From Candidatus Bathyarchaeota archaeon (GTDB lineage Archaea; Asgardarchaeota; Lokiarchaeia; Sigyniarchaeales; Sigyniarchaeaceae), in assembly GCA_014729935.1 (NCBI GenBank), contig WJJB01000328.1:1-11715 (forward strand): DNA of 11,715 bases. The letters are read 5' to 3'. The position numbers and the translations under genes are program-made. Numbering within the stretch: position 1 is the first letter of the stretch; each line of letters begins with the position of its first letter. The notes beneath the pieces are model-generated. The model saw only the letters and a list, made by a program, of their open reading frames with translations. It searched no databases and was not told where the DNA came from. Shown piece after piece: positions 1 through 4,508 of the stretch.

Positions 1-1
1 A

Positions 2-400
2 TCATGGGGGGAGGGAGGGGATTTCAGGGTCTGGCAAAACAAGAATCACGGGTGGATTTGGCCATTGATCAACGGTGCCGTCCGGGAATTTGAAGACGTG
101 TTGGAATCGGTGGGGAATCCAGTTGATGAACGGCATCGACGCCTGCTCCGGCAGATCGCCAGGGAGCTCCTCTTGATGGAGGGTTCCGATTGGCCATTCC
201 TGCTGTACACGAAACAGGCGACTGAATATGCCAACCAGCGATTTCATTGGCATCACCAGCGCTTCAACACGCTCATGTGGGCTGCTCGGGATCTAAATGA
301 TCCGGGAAGGCTTGGTAACCGGTTCCTGCAAGAAGTGGAAGATATTGATAAATGCTTCGAGCTCGACGATCTCGATCTTTTCAGGCACAGGGAGTCATGA
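2..400 (+). CDS. GH57 / DUF1957 glycoside hydrolase, C-terminal part (1,4-alpha-glucan branching enzyme-like)
   Basis: The gene enters from the left edge; the first whole codon is at 2 and the stop is TGA at 398-400, leaving 132 residues. They begin SWGEGGDFRVWQNKNHGWIW, which matches the conserved SSWGEGG-x-VW stretch of GH57 branching enzymes and related alpha-amylases. They continue into the helical DUF1957-type C-terminal domain, visible as RQIARELLLMEGSDWPFL followed by an alternation of Y, R, F and H (residues about 52-90 of the visible part). GH57 enzymes of this type act on alpha-glucans in the cytoplasm (glycogen branching or 4-alpha-glucanotransfer). The catalytic Glu and Asp lie in the missing N-terminal barrel, so branching and transferase activity cannot be told apart. 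An internal TTG at 65 is not the real start, because the conserved WGEGG motif lies upstream of it in frame. The next gene, TBP, has its own promoter. Confidence 0.85.
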   Translation, partial: SWGEGGDFRVWQNKNHGWIWPLINGAVREFEDVLESVGNPVDERHRRLLRQIARELLLMEGSDWPFLLYTKQATEYANQRFHWHHQRFNTLMWAARDLNDPGRLGNRFLQEVEDIDKCFELDDLDLFRHRES

Positions 401-451
401 GAAGCTTGTTGCAGGACGGCGTGGTATTCTCGTTGCATTCTTGGTAAAGTT

Positions 452-465
452 CATGACTAGTCATG
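452..465. repeat. 14-bp perfect palindrome CATGACTAGTCATG
   Basis: A perfect self-complementary 14-mer lies 52 nt after the GH57-like stop codon. It is bracketed by TTGG (441-444) and CCAA (466-469), which could extend it as an imperfect stem. A smaller hairpin, GAGAG-CTGA-CTCTC (477-490), follows. There is no T run after either, so a classical terminator is not obvious. They may shape the 3' end of the upstream mRNA or be a protein site upstream of TBP. Function unknown. Confidence 0.4.
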
Positions 466-609
466 CCAAAGGATAAGAGAGCTGACTCTCCCTAATCTAA
501 ATCCATGACCGAATGGATGATGTTTCCCGTCCTGCACACCGGAAACCGCTGCACGAGCCGGGGTTTATAAGCAAATATTTATAAATGAACTCGTCCTTTT
601 TAAACCATA

Positions 610-623
610 ACCTTATATAAGGT
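610..623 (+). promoter_or_regulatory. Palindromic TATA box of the TBP gene
   Basis: ACCTTATATAAGGT is a perfect 14-bp palindrome centred on TATATA. It lies about 70 nt before the TBP ATG, which predicts a start of transcription near 640-645 and a leader of roughly 45 nt. A second AT-rich stretch with TTTATAA (564-570) and AAATATTTATAAA (573-585) lies further upstream. A Shine-Dalgarno-like GGAG at 675-678 sits 9 nt before the ATG. The gap 401-687 contains no gene. Confidence 0.65.
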
Positions 624-687
624 GGGATCTCCCGAGTGTCGTATAATCGGATCTCACGTTTACATTTTACAGCTGGAGAGCTAAACC

Positions 688-1347
688 ATGGCAAAAAAAA
701 GAACCATTGAACCGGAAATCGAAGAAGCAGAACCTGAAGAGATTGACATCAAGCCTGATTGGAAGATAGAGAACGTCGTGGCGACTGTTTCGATAGAACT
801 CGCCGATCCCGAGGAAAAGATCGACCTGAATCAGATTGCCAGGAAATACACTGATTGCGAGTACAATCCCGAACGCTTCCCTGGCCTCGTCATGCGAGTG
901 AGCGATCCAAAAGCAACCATCCTGATATTTTCCACGGGAAAAATGGTCGTGACTGGCTTGCGAAAGGCAAGCGAGGCAGAAACCGTCGTCAACAACGTGA
1001 TCAACAAGATGAAGAAAGCGAAAGTGGACATTGCTTCTGAACCAGAAATCACGATCCAGAACATCGTGGCAAGTGGCGATCTTCACACGCAAATCGATCT
1101 GAACGAGGCAGCAATCATTATGGAAAACGCCATGTACGAACCCGAGGTATTTCCGGGATTGATCTACCGGATGAAGGAACCCAAGACAGTTTTCTTGATT
1201 TTCAGCACGGGGCGCATCGTTTGCACCGGTGGAAAGACCAAGGAGATTGTTGGTGATGCAATTGCCAAGCTCGTGGAGCAAGTGAAGGAATATGGTGTTG
1301 CCGGTGACCATTCGACAGAGTTCGACGAGAACTTTGATTTCATTTGA
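688..1347 (+). CDS. tbp: TATA-box-binding protein (TBP)
   Basis: General transcription factor that binds and bends TATA boxes and, with TFB, recruits archaeal RNA polymerase. The 219-residue protein shows the diagnostic pseudo-twofold repeat: KIENVVATVSIE...YNPERFPGLVMR...ATILIFSTGKMVVTG (about 26-112) and ITIQNIVASGDL...YEPEVFPGLIYR...TVFLIFSTGRIVCTG (about 121-205). The four DNA-intercalating phenylalanines are present at 64, 81, 155 and 172. It is longer than the usual ~180-190 residues because of an acidic N-terminal extension (residues 5-25, rich in Glu), a slightly longer first-repeat loop (LADPEEK) and an acidic C-terminal tail (EFDENFDF). The ATG at 688 is supported by GGAG nine nt upstream. 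The minus-strand frame of 214 codons over it is a shadow. Confidence 0.98.
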   Translation: MAKKRTIEPEIEEAEPEEIDIKPDWKIENVVATVSIELADPEEKIDLNQIARKYTDCEYNPERFPGLVMRVSDPKATILIFSTGKMVVTGLRKASEAETVVNNVINKMKKAKVDIASEPEITIQNIVASGDLHTQIDLNEAAIIMENAMYEPEVFPGLIYRMKEPKTVFLIFSTGRIVCTGGKTKEIVGDAIAKLVEQVKEYGVAGDHSTEFDENFDFI

Positions 1348-1365
1348 TCCTTCCCTTCTTTATCC

Positions 1366-1480
1366 TTTCTTGGTAAAGAAAACCAACCCTTTCAGGTAGA
1401 TCATTGTAGCTCACAAGCTTTTTTCCAGATTGGAACGCGGTTCCTAGTCTCGAAATGAACCTCTTTTAGACACTTTTTTT
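1366..1480 (+). terminator. T-run / hairpin termination region after TBP
   Basis: Downstream of TBP there is a small hairpin, TTTCTT-GGTA-AAGAAA (1366-1381), then a T6 run (1419-1424), a GC-capped hairpin GGAAC-GCG-GTTCC (1432-1444) and a T7 run (1474-1480). Archaeal RNA polymerase terminates on oligo-T tracts, so this is the likely 3' end of the TBP transcript. No gene is seen in 1348-1516. Confidence 0.5.
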
Positions 1481-1516
1481 CGAAAAGCGATATGTTGATA
1501 TGATTTCAGTTCAAAA

Positions 1517-1544
1517 ACCTAAATAGTGCAATGAAATTGCACTA
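1517..1544 (+). promoter_or_regulatory. TATA-like box plus operator-like inverted repeat upstream of the HesB-like selenoprotein gene
   Basis: CCTAAATA (1517-1524) is TATA-like. It runs directly into a perfect inverted repeat, TAGTGCAAT (1524-1532), spacer GAA, ATTGCACTA (1536-1544), with 9-bp arms. If the TATA box works from there, transcription starts near 1545-1550, so the repeat would sit between TATA box and start site, a classical repressor operator position. It ends 20 nt before the ATG at 1564. The binding protein is unknown. As RNA it would form a hairpin with a triloop, but most of it should lie upstream of the transcript start. Confidence 0.5.
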
Positions 1545-1563
1545 CCTAGAGTTAAGAATACCC

Positions 1564-1893
1564 ATGATGGAAAATCAAAAACAAATCGATATCACACCCA
1601 ATGCAATGGCATACATCAAGTCAGAACGGGAGAAAAAGGATATTCCCCTAGCGGTGGAAATAGCTGAGACGACCTACAGGACTTGATCGGGTCGTTCATG
1701 TACCTCCATTATCATTCAATTAGAAAATCCAGAATCATACCATTTCAGGCGGCACGCGTCCGAGTACGCGTCCGTTGATGTGGATGGAGTGGAGGTATTC
1801 GTGATGAAGAAACTCTTGAAGACCCTTCCAGAGTCGTTCCGCGTGGACGTGTATGGTTGGGGTCCGTTCAAGAGACTCGTTATCCGCCGGTAA
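1564..1893 (+). CDS. HesB/IscA-like selenoprotein with in-frame UGA (Sec41)
   Basis: A continuous frame of 109 codons is interrupted only by TGA at 1684-1686 (codon 41). Before it is an A-type Fe-S carrier start (IDITPNAMAYIKSERE, then LAVEIAE as a beta strand). After it come SGRSC, then ENPESY, then DVDGVEVFV and a final strand FKRLVIRR before TAA at 1891-1893. In IscA/HesB proteins the first cluster-binding cysteine lies in a G-C-S-G context; here the UGA is followed by S-G, so Sec replaces that Cys. Cys46 follows in a U-x4-C pattern. The C-terminal CxC of classical IscA is absent, so this is a HesB-like variant, not an ordinary carrier. HesB-like proteins are a known prokaryotic selenoprotein family (from memory). 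The likely role is redox or Fe-S/metal chemistry, unproven. The start may be 1564 or 1567 (tandem ATGs). A SECIS candidate follows the stop. The alternative is a gene broken by a nonsense mutation. Confidence 0.8.
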
Positions 1894-1907
1894 GGTAAAT
1901 CCAATTC

Positions 1908-1989
1908 CCAGGAACGCGCAAATGAATTCCTGCTAAAAAAAATAAAAAGGGCAGGGATGATGGGGACGCTTGCACGTCCTGATTCCTGG
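1908..1989 (+). promoter_or_regulatory. Eukaryote-type SECIS element candidate in the selenoprotein 3' UTR
   Basis: The core is ATGA (1922-1925) opposite TGAT (1958-1961). This gives tandem sheared pairs G1924-A1960 and A1925-G1959 and a U1923-U1961 pair, as in eukaryotic SECIS kink-turns. Above it ATTCCTGCT (1926-1934) pairs with GGCAGGGAT (1950-1958) in a 9-bp helix with two G-U wobbles, capped by a 15-nt A-rich loop (1935-1949) that supplies the unpaired adenines expected in the apical loop. Below it CCAGGAA (1908-1914) pairs exactly with TTCCTGG (1983-1989) and closes the structure, with a side hairpin GGACG/CGTCC (1964-1979) in the 3' arm. The core begins 29 nt after the TAA and about 236 nt after the UGA. 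The archaeal GAA/A-type SECIS of most methanogen genes is not seen. Folding was done by eye. Confidence 0.75.
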
Positions 1990-1996
1990 ACACTTG

Positions 1997-2040
1997 CACC
2001 ATTTACAAATGGTGAGAAATAAATGCATCCGTGGATGCAT
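1997..2040 (+). repeat. Two tight inverted repeats flanking the thioredoxin promoter
   Basis: CACCATTT-AC-AAATGGTG (1997-2014) and ATGCATCC-GT-GGATGCAT (2023-2040) are perfect 8-bp inverted repeats with 2-nt spacers, separated by 8 nt. A TATA-like GAAATAAAT (2016-2024) lies between and overlaps them, and a third ATGCAT occurs at 2047-2052. They could be operator sites for the thioredoxin gene or hairpins ending the selenoprotein mRNA. There is no T run. Role not determined. Confidence 0.45.
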
Positions 2041-2091
2041 CTTGCAATGCATGATAAAAACCAATGACCAAAAACAAGGATCATGATCACC

Positions 2092-2517
2092 ATGGCAGAA
2101 TCAGACAAGGAGGAAATAGACAGGATAAAGCATGAGAAGATGAAGAATTTGATGAAAGGAAACAAGAAAGCCCGTATTCCTGCGGGTCCCTTGCATGTTG
2201 GTTCAGTGGAACAGTTCAAGGAGATCTTGGAAAAGTACCATGATATTCCCATTATCGCCGATTTTTGGGCAGAATGGTGTGGACCATGCAGGATGTTAGC
2301 CCCGGTATTCGAAAAAGTGGCTTCGGAATTAGAGGGTCAAGCATTATTCATAAAAATCAACACCGAGCAGTTACCCCGCCTGGCAAGGTATTTTCAAGTG
2401 TCAAGCATACCGTTGGTACTCATGATTCACGAGAACGAGGTTCGGGCTAGCTGGATCGGTCTCCGTCAAGCAGATTTCTACCTCAATTCCATCAAAGAAT
2501 ACTTGGCGGTATCCTGA
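2092..2517 (+). CDS. trxA: Thioredoxin (WCGPC) with N-terminal extension
   Basis: Cytosolic dithiol-disulfide oxidoreductase. Counting from the ATG at 2092 (141 residues), the thioredoxin fold covers about 36-141: IPIIADFWAEWCGPCRMLAPVF carries the buried Asp57 and active-site Cys63 and Cys66, and SSIPLVLMI carries cis-Pro107. The first ~35 residues (DKEEIDRIKHEKMKNLMKG) form a charged helix not present in minimal 105-residue thioredoxins but common in archaeal ones. An alternative in-frame ATG at 2083 lies only 2 nt after AAGGA (2076-2080), too close for a ribosome site, so 2092 (11 nt spacing) is preferred. It directly follows the HesB-like selenoprotein unit but appears to have its own promoter; it could act as that protein's reductant, which is inference. 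Confidence 0.95.
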   Translation: MAESDKEEIDRIKHEKMKNLMKGNKKARIPAGPLHVGSVEQFKEILEKYHDIPIIADFWAEWCGPCRMLAPVFEKVASELEGQALFIKINTEQLPRLARYFQVSSIPLVLMIHENEVRASWIGLRQADFYLNSIKEYLAVS

Positions 2518-2543
2518 ATTATCGTGGGACTCTTCATGCACTT

Positions 2544-2567
2544 GGATGGGTTTTTTCCTTCCCATCC
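2544..2567 (+). terminator. Hairpin with T-rich loop after thioredoxin
   Basis: GGATGGG (2544-2550) pairs with CCCATCC (2561-2567), a perfect 7-bp stem. The 10-nt loop TTTTTTCCTT holds a T6 run. It lies 27 nt after the thioredoxin stop. The U tract is inside the loop instead of after the stem, unlike a bacterial terminator, but the oligo-T itself could terminate archaeal polymerase. Confidence 0.45.
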
Positions 2568-2618
2568 CCACCTACAAGGATAAACCTGACTGAAGTAAAC
2601 CAAGGATATGAAGTGGTG

Positions 2619-2990
2619 ATGAAAAAGAAAATGATTAGGATGATTGAGGGGGATGACAGCGGCATTGGAAATATCGACGATATCTTCACGTGTCTATTGG
2701 GGCTCAATGCATTGGAGAAGGATGTATTCCACATCATTGAAAACCACCCTGGTATCACCTGCGAGGGCATTGCCAAGAAGGTAAAGTTAACCAGGACCCC
2801 CGTTCAGCGTGCAGCCAAGCATATCTTGGACATGGGACTGATCACGAGGAGAAATGAATCCCTCCCTAATGCTGGATACCAGTACCATTACCACGTTCGG
2901 GATCGCAGGGAGCTCAAGCAATTTCTTGAAACCATTGTTGAAGCTACCGTGATGAAAATGAGGATATTGATAGACGATTTCTTTGGATAA
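2619..2990 (+). CDS. Winged helix-turn-helix transcriptional regulator (TrmB/MarR-like)
   Basis: Small predicted DNA-binding regulator of 123 residues. After a short charged lead, the region LLGLNALEKDVFHIIENHPGITCEGIAKKVKLTRTPVQRAAKHILDMGLITRR (about 26-78) is a typical wHTH with recognition helix around TRTPVQRAAKHIL. It is followed by a wing (NAGYQYHYHV) and a C-terminal helix (RRELKQFLETIVEATVMKMRILIDDFF) likely used for dimerisation. This resembles archaeal TrmB-like regulators of the form GLS-x-x-E-x-x-VF...STVQRAL. No ligand domain is present. GTG codons at 2613 and 2616 are alternative starts; ATG 2619 was chosen, with AAGGA at 2602-2606. The target is unknown; the inverted repeats near 1524 and 1997-2040 are candidates. 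Confidence 0.85.
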   Translation: MKKKMIRMIEGDDSGIGNIDDIFTCLLGLNALEKDVFHIIENHPGITCEGIAKKVKLTRTPVQRAAKHILDMGLITRRNESLPNAGYQYHYHVRDRRELKQFLETIVEATVMKMRILIDDFFG

Positions 2991-3001
2991 TACCTTGATC
3001 C

Positions 3002-3007
3002 AAAAAA
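3002..3007 (-). terminator. T6 run ending the S3Ae transcript
   Basis: On the minus strand a T6 tract lies 5-10 nt after the S3Ae stop codon. It is the only termination signal seen in the 21-nt convergent gap between the winged-helix gene and S3Ae. Confidence 0.4.
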
Positions 3008-3011
3008 CCAA

Positions 3012-3641
3012 TTAGCCGCTTTCTTCGGGGGAACCGATTACCTTGCTCTTGATCAGCTTGCATTCGCGTATGGGGTAGATCTCGTTACAAATACGCTTGA
3101 TGTCCTTTGCAATGTTCCCGAAGACCAATTCTTGGACGAACTCCTTGAACTTCAGGTTCTTAACTTGTTCCTCCAAAACATCAAACATGATCTTCCTGAT
3201 GGTTTTTTGCTGCGAGCTCTTTGCCATGGCGATGGTGAAGACGGATCCTGACACCCGTAGCATGAAATCATCCTTGGTCTTGAGATCGATAAGTCCATCG
3301 ATGCGGTTGGTGCCCCTTCGTATCAAGGAGCGCACGAAATCCCGGGTCATCTCATGTCCATCGAACCTGGTCGTGCACACACCACCATTCACTTCAATGA
3401 TCTTGAATCGTAACTTGATATTCACGTGGTTGAAATCTTTCGTGAATTCGTACAAGGAATTTTCCACTACCCTGCCCATGAGCATTTCCTCCTCTGCAGC
3501 AGGGGTTTGGCCCAGGTAGATCGAATCAAATTCCGAGCTCGCACGGATCTCGTACCATTTCTTCTCCTTCCACTTGTCTACTTGTTTTCGAGCCCGTCGC
3601 TTCGACGATGATGACTGCCGGACCTTCATTTTCGCACACAT
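3012..3641 (-). CDS. rps3ae: Small-subunit ribosomal protein S3Ae (eS1)
   Basis: Structural protein of the archaeal and eukaryotic 30S/40S subunit, absent from bacteria. The 209-residue product has the expected basic N-terminus (SSSSKRRARKQVDKWKEKKWYEI) and the family signatures GQTPA...LMGRVVENSL, HVNIKLRFKI, GHEMTRDFVRSLIRRGTNRIDGLIDLKTKDDFMLRV, SSQQKTIRKIMFDVLEEQ and FVQELVFGNIAKDIKRICNEIYPIRE. The length suits archaeal S3Ae. A second in-frame ATG four codons on (MKVRQSSSS, at 3629) is an equally plausible start. It stands alone, convergent with the winged-helix gene. Minus-strand TATA candidates are the rc of GTTAAAAAAC (3691-3700) and of the AT-rich stretch near 3675-3683. Confidence 0.97.
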   Translation of the reverse strand: MCAKMKVRQSSSSKRRARKQVDKWKEKKWYEIRASSEFDSIYLGQTPAAEEEMLMGRVVENSLYEFTKDFNHVNIKLRFKIIEVNGGVCTTRFDGHEMTRDFVRSLIRRGTNRIDGLIDLKTKDDFMLRVSGSVFTIAMAKSSQQKTIRKIMFDVLEEQVKNLKFKEFVQELVFGNIAKDIKRICNEIYPIRECKLIKSKVIGSPEESG

Positions 3642-3978
3642 GATTCATGCACTCGAGATGACGTGTAACCACGTGACATAATGGATTGAAGTTAAAAAAC
3701 ATATTCTCGGAATCTAAGAAACTCCTTGGAATCGCCGGGAATCTTGCCACGTGATAAGACTTGCAGAAATCGACTCCGGCGTGTTCGACAATAAGCATGC
3801 CTCGCGGATGCCGTCCCCCTTCCTATCATGGGTGCCCATCAAGTCATTCGTGAGGATGCCCTCCTAACGGGTCGGGAACGGGTTTCCTGTGAATCTTCGT
3901 TAGGGAGTATCTCCCGCCGTTTGAAGCAATGAATTTTCCAACTCTCCATTCTGGCGCGGTTACATGCCCCATTGATAG
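3642..3978. other. 337-nt gap without a gene; alternative hairpins at 3861-3915
   Basis: No convincing coding frame. CTCCTAACG (3861-3869) can pair with CGTTAGGGAG (3898-3907, one bulged G), with an inner stem GGAA/TTCC (3875-3887). Alternatively GGGAG (3903-3907) can pair with CTCCC (3911-3915) around a TAT loop, and the two options exclude each other. Smaller elements are ACGTG-TAAC-CACGT (3661-3674), near the S3Ae promoter, and ATGGG-TG-CCCAT (3828-3839). The TATA box near 3985 is close to symmetric, so transcription of this GC-rich stretch on the minus strand is possible. No known RNA family was recognised. Confidence 0.3.
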
Positions 3979-3996
3979 ACACATTTAAATATGTGT
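3979..3996 (+). promoter_or_regulatory. TATA box inside an inverted repeat, promoter of the histone-like gene
   Basis: ACACAT-TTAAAT-ATGTGT has perfect 6-bp arms around a consensus-like archaeal TATA box (ATTTAAATA). Transcription starting about 25 nt downstream (near 4015) would give a leader of about 110 nt before the ATG at 4128, long for an archaeal mRNA. The near symmetry could also allow minus-strand initiation toward 3960. Confidence 0.6.
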
Positions 3997-4064
3997 GATG
4001 TAAATCCCTTTATTGAGGTTCAAGGTTTACACGCGGAGAACCCATTTCGACAATATTCCTCGGG

Positions 4065-4088
4065 CATCCATCCGATTCACGGTGGATG
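4065..4088 (+). promoter_or_regulatory. Leader hairpin of the histone-like gene
   Basis: CATCCA-t-CCG (4065-4074) pairs with CGG-TGGATG (4080-4088): nine pairs, one bulged T, and a 5-nt ATTCA loop. It lies 40 nt before the preferred ATG (4128) and covers an alternative in-frame ATG at 4086. It could affect translation or mRNA stability. Function inferred only. Confidence 0.4.
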
Positions 4089-4127
4089 GTCGGGGGATTC
4101 ACAAGAAAGCAGAAAAGGCTGATAAAC

Positions 4128-4328
4128 ATGGCACCGAAAGATTCCCAAGAGAAAATCCTCATCGTGAAAAGTGCCGTCAAGGAATTGATCAAGTCCCAAG
4201 AGTGCAAGACCTCCTCTGACTTGCTCAAACCCGACGCGCTTAACGCGGAGGTAAAGGAAATCGTAATAAAGGCTTGCAAGCGCGCAAAGGCCAACAAGCG
4301 AACCACAGTATATCCACGCGATTTGTAA
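4128..4328 (+). CDS. Small single histone-fold protein (66 residues)
   Basis: Predicted DNA-binding chromatin protein. The sequence LIVKSAVKELIKSQECKTSSDLLKPDALNAEVKEIVIKACKRAKANKRTTVYPRDL (residues 11-66, pattern described in parts) gives a short helix, a long central helix and a final strand-helix ending in the histone-like R-x-TV-x-x-RDL element. It resembles minimal prokaryotic histones (DUF1931 / Bd0055-like or archaeal face-to-face type) more than canonical HMf histones, because the N-terminal helix and loop 1 differ. That is recognition by pattern, not by search. The ATG at 4128 is preceded by AAAAGG (4109-4114). An in-frame ATG at 4086 would add 14 residues (MVGGFTRKQKRLIN) but overlaps the leader hairpin. 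It is basic (many Lys/Arg), as expected for DNA binding. Confidence 0.75.
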   Translation: MAPKDSQEKILIVKSAVKELIKSQECKTSSDLLKPDALNAEVKEIVIKACKRAKANKRTTVYPRDL

Positions 4329-4356
4329 TTCGATTGGATACCCTATATTTCCATCC

Positions 4357-4364
4357 TTTTTTTT
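4357..4364 (+). terminator. T8 terminator of the histone-like gene
   Basis: An uninterrupted T8 run lies 28 nt after the stop codon, preceded by CCATCC. It fits an archaeal oligo-T terminator. Confidence 0.55.
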
Positions 4365-4392
4365 ACACACGTGTTGCGGGAGGAAACCGCGT

Positions 4393-4466
4393 CCTTTAGC
4401 TAAAGGGGTGAATTTACTTTCCCGAAACTGGTAAATGTAAAGGATTTTCCAGCAATCCTTATATAT
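4393..4466 (+). promoter_or_regulatory. Palindrome and TATA-overlapping inverted repeat, promoter of the zinc-ribbon gene
   Basis: CCTTTAGCTAAAGG (4393-4406) is a perfect 14-bp palindrome. Further on, AAGGATT (4440-4446) and AATCCTT (4454-4460) form a 7-bp inverted repeat with a 7-nt spacer. Its right arm merges into the TATA box CTTATATAT (4458-4466), where BRE and TFB would bind. Transcription should start near 4488-4492, giving a leader of about 20 nt with GGAGG (4496-4500) 8 nt before the ATG. A repressor on the inverted repeat would block TFB/TBP access. Confidence 0.5.
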
Positions 4467-4508
4467 CTCTTGCTTGTATATATTCCATGTAACAGGGAGG
4501 GCTCGATA

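Noticed and set aside
667..1311. Minus-strand frame of 214 codons over TBP.
   Set aside because: It is an exact antisense shadow of the unmistakable TBP frame and its translation is rich in His, Phe and Cys without motifs.
438..1378. The 12-mer TTCTTGGTAAAG occurs downstream of both the GH57-like and TBP stops (438-449, 1367-1378).
   Set aside because: A chance pair of identical 12-mers is expected in a window of this size, and only the second copy forms a hairpin.
1345..1458. TBP frame stays open for 36 codons after its TGA, which could be a second Sec readthrough.
   Set aside because: The TBP fold is complete before the TGA, the extension has no conserved pattern, and no AUGA/UGAU SECIS structure was noticed after the next stop.
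1952..1988. Alternative hairpin CAGG...CCTG with GGACG/CGTCC as the main SECIS.
   Set aside because: Its core would need an AUGA/UGA arrangement with unequal unpaired bases and only a 5-bp upper stem without apical adenines. The 1922-1961 fold fits the known SECIS geometry better, and this stem can coexist as a side hairpin.
1716..2252. Minus-strand open frame of 178 codons across the HesB-like 3' half, the SECIS and the thioredoxin start.
   Set aside because: It is antisense to two better-supported plus-strand features, has no family signature, and runs through the structured 3' UTR.
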